The position numbers and the translations under genes were made by a program. This document shows positions 1-7,721 of a DNA stretch of 13,539 bases, piece by piece; the first letter of the stretch is position 1; every line of letters starts with the position of its first letter. Under the pieces are notes generated by a model. That model worked only from the letters and a program-made list of their open reading frames with translations. It had not been told where the DNA came from and searched no databases. The DNA is taken from positions 1 to 13,539 of the forward strand of contig JAGLDO010000074.1 in assembly GCA_023145555.1 (NCBI GenBank), given 5' to 3'. This DNA is from Bacteroidales bacterium. Lineage in GTDB: Bacteria > Bacteroidota > Bacteroidia > Bacteroidales > B39-G9.

Positions 1-432
1 GTGTCTGTCTTTTTCGTTTTTTATTGATGAAGCAGCAGCGATTCCCAAAGCAGCAGATATTGATGTTGATGAGTGTCCTACACCAAAAGCATCATATTCA
101 CTTTCTGAACGTTTAGGGAAACCACTTATTCCTTTATATTTTCTGTTCGTGTGAAAAACATTTTTTCTTCCGGTGAGTATTTTGTGGGCATAAGCCTGAT
201 GACCAACATCCCAAACAATTTTGTCATAAGGAGTATTAAAAACATAATGTAGTGCAACGGTTAATTCAACGGCTCCCAAACTGGCACCAAAATGTCCCGG
301 ATTTGTTGAAACAGCATCAATAATAAATTCACGCAACTCTTTACTAACCTGAATTAAGTCAAACTCACTTAGTTTTTTTAAGTCTGAAGGATAGATAATT
401 TTATCTAAAAGCTTTTCGAGATCTTTTGTCAT
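1..432 (-). CDS. dxs: 1-deoxy-D-xylulose-5-phosphate synthase, N-terminal part (partial, cut by window edge)
   Basis: Dxs is a cytosolic thiamine-diphosphate enzyme. It condenses pyruvate with glyceraldehyde 3-phosphate to give 1-deoxy-D-xylulose 5-phosphate, the entry step of the MEP isoprenoid pathway and a branch point for thiamine and pyridoxal synthesis. Only the first 144 codons are present; the full protein is usually about 620-640 residues. The visible part has the family's landmarks: GHFGASLG at residues 46-53, WDVGHQAYAHKILTGR at 74-89 and GVGHSSTSISAALG at 117-130, which belong to the ThDP-binding first domain. The ATG at 432 was chosen because MTKDLEKLLDKI fits the usual Dxs N-terminus and no earlier in-frame start is needed. 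The upstream membrane-protein gene ends 48 bp away on the same strand, so co-transcription is possible. A TAnnTTTG box in that gap suggests an additional promoter of its own. The family assignment is very secure. Confidence 0.96.
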   Translation of the reverse strand, partial: MTKDLEKLLDKIIYPSDLKKLSEFDLIQVSKELREFIIDAVSTNPGHFGASLGAVELTVALHYVFNTPYDKIVWDVGHQAYAHKILTGRKNVFHTNRKYKGISGFPKRSESEYDAFGVGHSSTSISAALGIAAASSIKNEKDRH

Positions 433-456
433 TAATTTTTTAGAAAAAAATAAATA

Positions 457-464
457 CAAAAATA
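457..464 (-). promoter_or_regulatory. Candidate -7 box (TATTTTTG) for dxs
   Basis: On the minus strand the sequence TATTTTTG matches the Bacteroidota -7 consensus TAnnTTTG. It lies 24 bp upstream of the dxs ATG, inside the 48-bp gap after the upstream gene. I could not find a matching TTTG -33 element at the usual spacing, and the region is AT-rich enough for chance matches, so this is tentative. Confidence 0.35.
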
Positions 465-480
465 ATAAATATTTGTACCC

Positions 481-1557
481 TTACATATTTTTAATTGGTA
501 TTTCTTCATTAATTTGGTTATTACTAAAATGTTTTTTTATCCATTTTGGCATTAAAAGCACACCCATTATTAAATACGGATAATATGTAATCAATCTCCA
601 TAATAATGCCATAACAACAGCTAATTCCGGTGAGGGAAGAAAATCATTTAAGTATTTAGAAAAAACAAATTCGGTAAAGCCACTACCTCCCGGAGTTGGG
701 CTGACAAGCATCATTATCCACATAACCATTTGTCGGGCAAACAGTAAGAAGTTACCCTTAACAGCAAAAAAAGCTAAGAATAATGCATTAACAACCCAAT
801 ATCTTGCTGTCCATGAAATAAATGTTGCACCAAATGCTTTTAACCAAAATAAAAAAGGTTTGTTTTTTAATTCTTTAGAACTTTTAACAATATCTGTGCC
901 GGCTTTATGTGCTCCATATCGCCATTTTTTGATAATTGGAAATTTAAAAACCCAGAGTAATATCCATTTTAGTCCTCGTGGATTTTTAAACAGACCATAA
1001 CTTAAAAATGCTGTGTATATAAATTTTATGCCATAACCAATCATAGCAAAAAGCAGAAAAGCATTTGTTATTGAAAAATCCCCCCCAATAGAGAATAACT
1101 CATTTGGATTAATAACAATAAACAAGAGAGGAAACATAATAATAAAATACAACTCGTCTAAAAAAGACGTTGCCATAACAACAGCAGCACTTTTGCCAAC
1201 ACTTAAACCCTCTTTGTTAACATATAATATTGCAACGCTTGTTCCTCCAATTGCCGAAGGTGTTATTGCAGAGGTAAATTCCCAAAGCATTATTACACGA
1301 AATGCCTTTAACCATGAAAATTTGTTGTTGGTTAGTATTTTTAATCTAATCATATATCCAACATCTCTTGTTATCATTAACAATATTGCAATAAAAAGCC
1401 AAAAAACAGATTTTTTTGTGAATTCTACTATTTCAAATGCTTGCTCGTCAAAATTTTTATATAGCATATAGCCAACAACAGCCAAACCAATTAAGATTGG
1501 GTATATAATTTTTGATGGTTTAATTCCACTAAGTGGATTTTTTGAATTTTTTTGCAT
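481..1557 (-). CDS. Lysylphosphatidylglycerol synthase TM-region / flippase-like integral membrane protein
   Basis: This 358-residue polytopic inner-membrane protein looks like the PF03706 (LPG synthase TM, formerly UPF0104) family. Hydrophobic segments are spread along the whole length, the first two at about residues 18-34 and 51-63. Two family-type Pro/Gly motifs are visible: TPSAIGG at 99-105 and SPTPGGSGFTE at 286-296. It has no soluble aminoacyl-transferase domain like that of MprF, so it corresponds to the membrane half alone. Stand-alone members are widely annotated as flippase-like or hypothetical, and their substrate is generally unknown, so I assign no reaction. It sits upstream of dxs on the same strand (48-bp gap) and is divergent from the secreted peptidase gene, sharing an 80-bp intergenic region with it. 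A link to isoprenoid-linked lipids is only a guess from adjacency. The start is the only good ATG before the hydrophilic Lys-rich N-terminus and TM1. Confidence 0.85.
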   Translation of the reverse strand: MQKNSKNPLSGIKPSKIIYPILIGLAVVGYMLYKNFDEQAFEIVEFTKKSVFWLFIAILLMITRDVGYMIRLKILTNNKFSWLKAFRVIMLWEFTSAITPSAIGGTSVAILYVNKEGLSVGKSAAVVMATSFLDELYFIIMFPLLFIVINPNELFSIGGDFSITNAFLLFAMIGYGIKFIYTAFLSYGLFKNPRGLKWILLWVFKFPIIKKWRYGAHKAGTDIVKSSKELKNKPFLFWLKAFGATFISWTARYWVVNALFLAFFAVKGNFLLFARQMVMWIMMLVSPTPGGSGFTEFVFSKYLNDFLPSPELAVVMALLWRLITYYPYLIMGVLLMPKWIKKHFSNNQINEEIPIKNM

Positions 1558-1637
1558 AAAAGTTATTACAAATTGCTGTTTTTTTGTTTAAAAGTTTTTT
1601 ATTTGCATTAATTATTAAAACTTAAAACTCTAAAATT

Positions 1638-3983
1638 ATGTTTATTAAACGAATTATTGTAATCCTTATTGCTTTATTTTTTTCTATAAGTTCTGCTGTT
1701 TCAAAAAATAAAGAATATAAAAAAACAAATCTCCACAGCGATTCTCTGGATGTTCTAAATTACTCAATAAATTTAAATATTACAAAATTTGCCACAAAAC
1801 AAATTTCAGGTAATACTAAACTTACAATAGTTCCTAAGATAGAGAATTTAGATGTTATTTCATTAGATTTATTAAATTTCACAATAGATTCTATTTCGGC
1901 AGAGAACAATAAAATTGAAAATTTTTCATATAACGACACTTTGTTAAATATTTATATGGAAACACCGATGTCTATAAGCGACACAATAAACATTACTGTT
2001 TATTATAATGGTAAACCACAACAAGATGCAAAATGGGGTGGTTTTTTTTATACAAGTGACTGTGCTTATAATATGGGAGTTGGCATGGCTTCAGACCCTG
2101 TTTGTTTTGGAAGAGCTTGGTATCCTTGTATTGATGATTTTGTTGATAGAGCAACTTATGATTTTAATATCACAGTAAAAGACGAACATGAAGCTATTTG
2201 TGGCGGTACTTTAAGTTCTACAACAAATAATGGCGACGGAACAAAAACTTATCATTGGAAATTACACAATACGATTCCTACCTATCTTTCTTCGGTTGCC
2301 GTTGGAAATTATATTGCTATTGTTGATAGCTTTACCAGTGTTTCAGGAAATACTATACCGATTGATATTTATGTAAATCCTTCAGATAGCGCAAGTGCAG
2401 TAAAAACATTCAAGAATTTAAAGCAAGTCTTGTCGGGTTATGAATCTCGATTTGGCAAGTATCCTTGGGAAAGAGTTGGTTATGTTTGTGTCCCTTTTGA
2501 TGGTGGTGCAATGGAACATGCAACAAATATCGCATATCCAATCTCGGCGCTTGATGGTAGTTTGTCTTCAGAAACATTATATGCACACGAATTGTCACAT
2601 CACTGGTTTGGCGATTTGGTTACATGTAAAACCGCTGATGATATGTGGTTAAACGAAGGTTGGGCTTCTTATTGTGAGGCAATTAATAAAGAAAATCTTT
2701 ATGGAGAAAGCAGTTTTATACAATATGTAAATAATAATCATAAATATGTTTTGAAATTCGCACACATTAACGATGATGGATATCGAGCTGTTTCCGGCGT
2801 TCCTCATGATTATACTTATGGAACAACTGTTTATGATAAAGGTGCAGATGTTGCTCATACTTTAAGAGGATATTTGGGAGACAGTCTGTTTTTCTCCGGC
2901 ATTAAAAATTATCTTTCAGCATTTTCATATAAATCTGTATCGTCTGAAGATTTTAGAGATTTCCTTTCAGAAAATACAGGGGTTGATTTAACAGATTTTT
3001 TTCAGGCTTGGGTTTTTTCTCCGGGGTTTTCTCATTTTTCTGTTGATTCTTTTAGTGTTGTTAACAATGGCAATGAATATGAAACTACAGTTTATGTTCG
3101 TCAAAAGCTTAAAGAAAAAACAGAGTTTGCGAATTCAAACAGAGTTGAGTTAACATTTATGGACGAAAATTGGCAAATGTGCACAAAAACAATTTTCTTT
3201 TCAGGAGAAACAGGAAATCAAACCTTTTCGCTTAATATTAATCCAAAAATTGTAATGGTTGATTATAATAATAAAATGGGAGATGCCAATACAAATACGC
3301 ACAAAACAATTAAAACGCTTGGTAGCATTACTTTTAGTAATGTAGATTTTAGTACAATAGTATTAAACATAACCGATTCTGCATTTATTAGAGTAGAGCA
3401 GAATTGGGTTTCCCCGGATGGTTTTAAAACAATAGTTCCCCATTTATTAATTTCCGGCTTTGACAATTATTGGAAAGTTGACGGAATGTTGCCGGACAAT
3501 TTTTCAGCTAAAGGGAAATTTTATTATGATTTTGTAAATGAAGAAGAAAAGCCTGAAGATGGCGATTCTTTAATTCTTCTTTATCGTAAAAGCGCTGCAA
3601 ATAATTGGAGAGAAATAAGCAATACTTGGCAAGGATTTTTATTAAAAGGAAGTTTTACAACAGACAGTCTTTTGTTGGGAGAATATGCTCTTGGATATTG
3701 GGATTTAAATGCAGAGATAAATGATAATGAATTGAACGAAGAAAACAGCTTACATATTTTCCCGAACCCATCGACAGATAAATTTACTTTTAAGTTTAAT
3801 TTACATGAAGATGCTGAAGTATCAATATTCGATATATTAGGGAAACCCGTTTTAAGACAAAAAATTGATAAGCAAACATTAAGTTTTAATTGGCATCCTG
3901 AAAATAACTCAAAAGGAATTTACATTGTTAAACTAAAAGAAAAGAACAAGGCAATAATCAGTAAAAAAATAATTATAAAATAG
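1638..3983 (+). CDS. Secreted M1-family zinc metallopeptidase (aminopeptidase N-like) with T9SS type A sorting domain
   Basis: This is a 781-residue exported peptidase. A signal peptide (about residues 1-22, ending in SSAVS) is followed by an N-terminal beta domain (about 35-225). The catalytic gluzincin domain has zinc ligands in HELSH (317-321) and the downstream Glu of WLNEGW (E340), spaced HEXXH-X18-E as in M1. The exopeptidase motif is GAMEH (290-294) rather than GAMEN, and Y399 in YDKGA fits the catalytic tyrosine. A beta-sandwich region follows (about 460-535), then an accessory region (about 535-700) with strands such as LLLYRK-like and GEYALG-like segments. Residues 703-781 (FPNPS..., ending SKKIIIK) are a T9SS C-terminal sorting domain, so the protein is expected to cross the outer membrane and be released or surface-anchored. 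The usual helical domain IV of aminopeptidase N seems replaced by these modules. Substrate specificity cannot be read from sequence. No Shine-Dalgarno is visible; a poor TTTATTTG box lies at 1598-1605. Confidence 0.93.
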   Translation: MFIKRIIVILIALFFSISSAVSKNKEYKKTNLHSDSLDVLNYSINLNITKFATKQISGNTKLTIVPKIENLDVISLDLLNFTIDSISAENNKIENFSYNDTLLNIYMETPMSISDTINITVYYNGKPQQDAKWGGFFYTSDCAYNMGVGMASDPVCFGRAWYPCIDDFVDRATYDFNITVKDEHEAICGGTLSSTTNNGDGTKTYHWKLHNTIPTYLSSVAVGNYIAIVDSFTSVSGNTIPIDIYVNPSDSASAVKTFKNLKQVLSGYESRFGKYPWERVGYVCVPFDGGAMEHATNIAYPISALDGSLSSETLYAHELSHHWFGDLVTCKTADDMWLNEGWASYCEAINKENLYGESSFIQYVNNNHKYVLKFAHINDDGYRAVSGVPHDYTYGTTVYDKGADVAHTLRGYLGDSLFFSGIKNYLSAFSYKSVSSEDFRDFLSENTGVDLTDFFQAWVFSPGFSHFSVDSFSVVNNGNEYETTVYVRQKLKEKTEFANSNRVELTFMDENWQMCTKTIFFSGETGNQTFSLNINPKIVMVDYNNKMGDANTNTHKTIKTLGSITFSNVDFSTIVLNITDSAFIRVEQNWVSPDGFKTIVPHLLISGFDNYWKVDGMLPDNFSAKGKFYYDFVNEEEKPEDGDSLILLYRKSAANNWREISNTWQGFLLKGSFTTDSLLLGEYALGYWDLNAEINDNELNEENSLHIFPNPSTDKFTFKFNLHEDAEVSIFDILGKPVLRQKIDKQTLSFNWHPENNSKGIYIVKLKEKNKAIISKKIIIK

Positions 3984-3990
3984 TTAAAAC

Positions 3991-4028
3991 AAAAAAGCTG
4001 TCTAAAATTAATTTTAGACAGCTTTTTT
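3991..4028. terminator. Bidirectional Rho-independent terminator between convergent genes
   Basis: A perfect 38-bp inverted repeat has arms at 3991-4009 and 4010-4028. It folds as a GC-containing core (GCTGTCTAAAA pairing with TTTTAGACAGC) around a TTAA loop. The outer A6/T6 runs supply a U-tract on whichever strand is transcribed. It lies 7 bp after the stop of the plus-strand peptidase gene and 15 bp after the end of the minus-strand ahcY, so one hairpin serves both. Confidence 0.93.
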
Positions 4029-4043
4029 TAAAAGTTTTTGTTA

Positions 4044-5462
4044 TTAGTAGCGATAATGATCCGGTTTGTAAGGACCGTTTTTGTCAATACCAATATATTT
4101 TGATTGTTTATCTGTTAATGTTGTTAGTTTTACACCAAGATGTTCTAAGTGAAGACGAGCAACCTCTTCGTCAAGATATTTTGGTAAACGATATACATCT
4201 GTTTTATAATTATTTTTCCAAAGTTCTATTTGTGCTAAAGTTTGATTTGAGAATGAGTTGCTCATAACAAAAGAAGGGTGACCTGTTGCACAACCTAAAT
4301 TTACCAATCTGCCTTCGGCAAGTAAAATTATTGAGTGTCCATCGTCAAAATAATATTGATCAACCTGAGGTTTAATGTTAACTTTTTTTACATCTTTTCT
4401 TTTTTCTAATTTAGCAACTTGTATTTCATTGTCAAAATGTCCAATATTACAAACAATTGCTTGATCATTCATTTTTGATATGTGTTCAGCAGTTATAACA
4501 TCACAGTTTCCGGTAGCTGTTACAAAAATATTTCCTTCATCAAGAGCATCTTCAAGTGGTTTTATTTCAAAACCTTCCATTGAAGCTTGTAAAGCACAAA
4601 TAGGATCAATTTCATTAATAATAACTCTAGCTCCCAGGCCTCTCATTGATAAAGCACAACCTTTTCCAACATCACCATAACCGCAAACAACAACAACTTT
4701 ACCTGCAATCATAATGTCGGTAGCACGTTTTATTCCATCGGCAAGAGATTCTCTACATCCGTAAAGGTTATCGAATTTTGATTTTGTAACAGAATCATTA
4801 ACATTAATAGCAGGGAATAAAAGTGTTTTTTCTTCCATCATTTGATATAAACGATGAACACCTGTTGTTGTTTCTTCTGAAACACCTTTCATTTCTTTAA
4901 CAGCATTGTGCCATTTGTTAGGAGTTTCTTTTAATGTTTCTTTTATAATTGCAAAAAGTTCAATTTCATCTTCGGCTTCTACTTTTTCATCAAGTATTGT
5001 AGCATCATTTTCTGCTTCATAACCTTTAATCATCAATAATGTTGCATCGCCACCATCGTCAACTATCATGTTAGGCCCTTTTCCGTTAGGAAAAGATAAT
5101 GCTTGTTTTGTGCACCACCAATATTCTTTAAGAGTTTCTCCTTTCCAGGCAAAAACAGGAACACCTAATTCTGCAATTGCAGCAGCAGCATGGTCTTGTG
5201 TTGAGAAGATATTGCAACTTGACCATCTAACATCAGCACCAAGTTCTACCAAAGTTTTAATTAACACTGCTGTTTGAATAGTCATGTGAAGAGACCCCAT
5301 AATTCTTGATCCCTGTAACGGTTTTGAGACTGAATATTTTTTTCTGATTGACATTAAACCCGGCATTTCTTGCTCGGCAAGTTCAATTTCTTTTCTGCCA
5401 AATTCAGCAAGATTAATATCAGCTATTTTGTATGGCAATGTTTCTACGGTAGTGTTCGACAT
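4044..5462 (-). CDS. ahcY: Adenosylhomocysteinase (S-adenosyl-L-homocysteine hydrolase)
   Basis: AhcY is a cytosolic NAD-dependent enzyme that reversibly splits S-adenosylhomocysteine into adenosine and homocysteine. It recycles the product of SAM-dependent methylation and relieves methyltransferase inhibition. At 472 residues it has the long bacterial form: an insertion of roughly 40 residues (about 148-188) is present relative to the human enzyme of about 432. Catalytic and binding residues align well: H59 in LHMT, DDGGD at 135-139, E197 in EETTT, and K227 and D231 in SVTKSKFDN. The NAD-binding Rossmann motif is GYGDVGKG at 261-268. The C-terminus KPDHYRY, which reaches into the neighbouring subunit's cofactor site, is intact. 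The ATG at 5462 gives the normal N-terminus. A TATCTTTG promoter box stands 31 bp upstream, and the transcript ends at the shared terminator at 3991-4028, so it is probably monocistronic. Confidence 0.98.
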   Translation of the reverse strand: MSNTTVETLPYKIADINLAEFGRKEIELAEQEMPGLMSIRKKYSVSKPLQGSRIMGSLHMTIQTAVLIKTLVELGADVRWSSCNIFSTQDHAAAAIAELGVPVFAWKGETLKEYWWCTKQALSFPNGKGPNMIVDDGGDATLLMIKGYEAENDATILDEKVEAEDEIELFAIIKETLKETPNKWHNAVKEMKGVSEETTTGVHRLYQMMEEKTLLFPAINVNDSVTKSKFDNLYGCRESLADGIKRATDIMIAGKVVVVCGYGDVGKGCALSMRGLGARVIINEIDPICALQASMEGFEIKPLEDALDEGNIFVTATGNCDVITAEHISKMNDQAIVCNIGHFDNEIQVAKLEKRKDVKKVNIKPQVDQYYFDDGHSIILLAEGRLVNLGCATGHPSFVMSNSFSNQTLAQIELWKNNYKTDVYRLPKYLDEEVARLHLEHLGVKLTTLTDKQSKYIGIDKNGPYKPDHYRY

Positions 5463-5492
5463 TTTAGTTTTTAGTTAAAGATTAAAAGTTTG

Positions 5493-5500
5493 CAAAGATA
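5493..5500 (-). promoter_or_regulatory. ahcY: -7 promoter box (TATCTTTG) for ahcY
   Basis: The minus-strand sequence TATCTTTGCAAA is a close match to the Bacteroidota TAnnTTTG -7 element, including the GCA often seen after it. It lies between the stop of the protease gene (5519) and the ahcY start (5462), leaving a leader of about 25 nt. No clear TTTG is found 19 bp further upstream; that stretch is A/T-only runs. Confidence 0.6.
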
Positions 5501-5518
5501 ATGATTTTTAAAGTTTTT

Positions 5519-7123
5519 TTAATTATTTTTTTTAGATAGTATTGAAACAGATGTTTGTAAAGTTGTATCAATTTTTTGAATAATTGGAAAAAATCCGTCA
5601 TTATCTAAAATGTTTCTCGCAATAAGAGCTTTTATTCGTGTGTCTATAATTTTTCCTGATATTTTCAGATCCTTTTTGTTTTTTTCAACCCCTTCTTTTT
5701 CAGCAAAAGCAATAAATTTTTTTAATATTGACTGTTTTGTTAAATAATCTTCTAAGATTTTATAATTTTTAAATTTATTAAGGCTTTTTCTATTGTTATC
5801 TGTGTAATTAAAAGCAAATTGGTATTCCAGACCTTTTTGTGATATTTTAGTAAAATAACTTGAAGAACCCGATGTGTCAATCGGAACAAAAACATCAGGC
5901 ATTATACCTCCACCACCATATAAAACTTTTCCTTTAGGTGTTTTGAATCTAAGAGAATCGGGAAAATGAATGCTATCTTTTTTTGTAAATTCTCCATGAA
6001 GAAAGCGTTCAGCTATCTCATTATAATAATCATTATTGTTTTTATATGGTTTTTGAATACATCTGCCAGAAGGAGTGTAGTATCGAGCAATTGTTAAACG
6101 AATTGAAGAACCATCAGAAAAGAAAATTGGTTGTTGAACCAAGCCTTTTCCGTAAGAGCGACGACCAACTACTGTTCCGCGATCGTTGTCTTGAATAGCA
6201 CCTGCAAAAATCTCACTAGCTGAAGCCGACCATTCATTAAGCAGAACAACAACATCTGTGTTTAAACAAATTCCTTTTGATGTGGCATAAATATTTGTTT
6301 GTGGTTGTGTTCTTCCTTTAGTAAACACGATTAAATTTTCAGAGCCTAAAAATTCATCGGCGAGTTCGGTTGCCTCATCCATGTATCCACCGCCATTGTC
6401 TCTAAGGTCAATAATTAATTTTTTTAACCCTTGTTTTTTTAACTTAAGTATGTTTTTAACAAATTCTTTATGAGTTGTTTTAGAAAATTTATTTATTTTA
6501 ATGTAACCAATATCTTTTTTAATCATGTATGAAACATCAACACTATAAATTGGGATTTTGTCACGAACAATAATGAAATTGATTAATTCAGAAACGGCTT
6601 TTCGTGCAATACCAACTTTTACTTTAGTTCCTTTTGGTCCTTTAAGGAGTTTCATAATATCGGTTGTAGATAAATTAACCCCAGCAATTAGAGAATCGTT
6701 AACTTTCACAATTCTGTCACCATCTTTAAGTCCTACTAGAGCAGAAGGACCACCAGGAATTGTTTTTACAATAACAACTGTGTCTTTTTGCATATTGAAC
6801 TGAACACCTATCCCGTCGAAATTGCCTTCTAAAGGGTCATTTATTTCGTTAAAATCTTTGGCAGGAATATAGACAGAATGAGGATCTAGGGTTTTTAAAA
6901 TCGAAGGTATTGTTTTTTCAATTAAATCTGTTTTTGAAACAGAATCAACATAAGAATTATCTATGTAATTTAAAACAGAATTAATTTTATTTGTTTTAGG
7001 GTAAACAATAAAATTATTTACATCGGTTTTGTTTAAATTTTTATCAATTATCATTCCAATTATTATTGCAAGAGCAATAATTGTAGGCATAATTATTACA
7101 GAAAGTTTGTTTTTGTAGTTCAT
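5519..7123 (-). CDS. S41-family C-terminal processing peptidase (CtpA/Prc-like) with PDZ domain
   Basis: This serine protease is predicted to act in the periplasm, anchored by one N-terminal hydrophobic segment (about residues 8-26). Family members cleave near the C-termini of envelope proteins. After a linker/helical region comes a PDZ domain (about 97-187), in which PSALVGLKDGDRI is the typical ligand-groove stretch. The S41 core (about 200-370) has RDNGGG at 241-246, then EWSASASE with nucleophile S301 and E304, and the general base K326 in SYGKG. The S-K spacing of 25 residues matches E. coli Prc and plant D1 protease, so the catalytic residues are intact. Its length of 534 residues is normal for Bacteroidota paralogues. 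It lies 9 bp downstream of the dCMP deaminase gene and is almost certainly co-transcribed with it; this pair is common in Bacteroidota by my recollection. No promoter was seen between them. Its substrate is unknown. Confidence 0.95.
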   Translation of the reverse strand: MNYKNKLSVIIMPTIIALAIIIGMIIDKNLNKTDVNNFIVYPKTNKINSVLNYIDNSYVDSVSKTDLIEKTIPSILKTLDPHSVYIPAKDFNEINDPLEGNFDGIGVQFNMQKDTVVIVKTIPGGPSALVGLKDGDRIVKVNDSLIAGVNLSTTDIMKLLKGPKGTKVKVGIARKAVSELINFIIVRDKIPIYSVDVSYMIKKDIGYIKINKFSKTTHKEFVKNILKLKKQGLKKLIIDLRDNGGGYMDEATELADEFLGSENLIVFTKGRTQPQTNIYATSKGICLNTDVVVLLNEWSASASEIFAGAIQDNDRGTVVGRRSYGKGLVQQPIFFSDGSSIRLTIARYYTPSGRCIQKPYKNNNDYYNEIAERFLHGEFTKKDSIHFPDSLRFKTPKGKVLYGGGGIMPDVFVPIDTSGSSSYFTKISQKGLEYQFAFNYTDNNRKSLNKFKNYKILEDYLTKQSILKKFIAFAEKEGVEKNKKDLKISGKIIDTRIKALIARNILDNDGFFPIIQKIDTTLQTSVSILSKKNN

Positions 7124-7132
7124 TTTTAGTAA

Positions 7133-7579
7133 TTAAAATTCAATGTGAACGATTTCAATGTTTGCTCGTTTAAGAAGATCCAGACCCTCAGTAATACGAT
7201 ATTTGTCGCAAAAAACAACTCGTTTAATACCAGCCTGAATAATTAGTTTTGAGCATTCAATACATGGCGATGTTGTAACATAAAGTGTTGCGCCGTCGCT
7301 GCTATTGTTTGATTTAGCAACTTTAGTAATGGCATTTGCTTCTGCATGTAGAACGTAAGTTTTAGTATTATTATTTTCATCTTCACAAATATTTTCAAAA
7401 CCCTGAGGAGTTCCGTTATATCCGTCAGAAATAATCATTTTGTCTTTTACAATTAAAGCACCCACTTTTCGTCTTTTGCAATAGGAATTTTGCGCCCAAG
7501 TTTTTGCCATCTCAAGATATCTTCTATCGAATTGGTCTTGTTTGTTTTTGTATGGATGAAGAGATTCGGGGTTACACAT
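7133..7579 (-). CDS. dCMP deaminase family protein (zinc-dependent cytidine/deoxycytidylate deaminase, ComE-type)
   Basis: The protein is 148 residues from the ATG at 7579. Deoxycytidylate deaminases convert dCMP to dUMP, feeding thymidylate synthesis in the cytosol. The zinc-site motifs are complete: HAEA (H78, catalytic E80) and PCIEC (C106, C109). The surrounding SYCKRRKVGALIVKD and ISDGYNGTP segments are typical of the ComE/dCMP deaminase group. The reading frame stays open upstream to an ATG at 7654. That longer start would translate the tRNA-Leu 3' end and its terminator hairpin into a nonsense N-terminus, so I reject it; an internal ATG at 7510 would delete part of the fold. The gene is followed after 9 bp by the S41 protease. 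I see no good promoter of its own: the 48 bp upstream are taken up by the tRNA terminator, so expression may rely on read-through from the tRNA promoter. Substrate (dCMP versus another cytosine nucleotide) is inferred from family only. Confidence 0.93.
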   Translation of the reverse strand: MCNPESLHPYKNKQDQFDRRYLEMAKTWAQNSYCKRRKVGALIVKDKMIISDGYNGTPQGFENICEDENNNTKTYVLHAEANAITKVAKSNNSSDGATLYVTTSPCIECSKLIIQAGIKRVVFCDKYRITEGLDLLKRANIEIVHIEF

Positions 7580-7594
7580 TTTTCTGTAAATTAA

Positions 7595-7622
7595 TATAAA
7601 ACCCTCAAATGAGGGTTTTATA
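7595..7622 (-). terminator. Hairpin terminator downstream of tRNA-Leu
   Basis: A perfect 12-bp stem (TATAAAACCCTC pairing with GAGGGTTTTATA) closes a 4-nt loop. It begins 6 nt after the tRNA 3' end when read on the minus strand. The descending arm ends in TTTTATATT, a moderate U-tract. It also sits in the 5' leader of the dCMP deaminase gene, 16 nt before its ATG, so it could act as an attenuator for that gene if termination is incomplete. Confidence 0.8.
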
Positions 7623-7627
7623 GAAAG

Positions 7628-7710
7628 TACCCGGAGCCGGGGTCGAACCGGCATGGGCTAAGCCCACTGGTGTTTGAGACCAGCGCGTCTACCAATTCCG
7701 CCATCCGGGC
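7628..7710 (-). tRNA. tRNA-Leu (anticodon CAA)
   Basis: This 83-nt class II tRNA starts GCCCGGA and ends TCCGGGT plus discriminator A. The D-arm contains GGTAGACGC. The anticodon stem CTGGT/ACCAG encloses loop CTCAAAC, giving anticodon CAA, which reads UUG. The long variable arm TGGGC-TTA-GCCCA is diagnostic of Leu/Ser types, and the T-arm is GCCGG-TTCGACC-CCGGC. A73 and the anticodon fix it as leucine. CCA is not encoded, so it must be added enzymatically, as is usual in Bacteroidota. The terminal pair is G1-U72, a wobble where G-C is usual. A strong promoter lies just upstream and a hairpin terminator just downstream. Confidence 0.97.
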
Positions 7711-7721
7711 TAGTTGAGGTG

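Noticed and set aside
1193..1471. 92-codon plus-strand open frame
   Set aside because: It lies entirely antisense to the membrane-protein gene, shows no family features, and has no promoter or start context. It is a shadow frame.
5068..5277. Plus-strand open frame antisense to ahcY, with another at 4480-4680
   Set aside because: Both mirror a highly conserved ahcY sequence, and their composition follows from the opposite-strand codons. No independent support.
5463..5518. Possible SAH or SAM riboswitch upstream of ahcY
   Set aside because: The gap is only 56 bp, nearly all A/T, with no conserved core or GC-paired stems. It holds only a promoter box.
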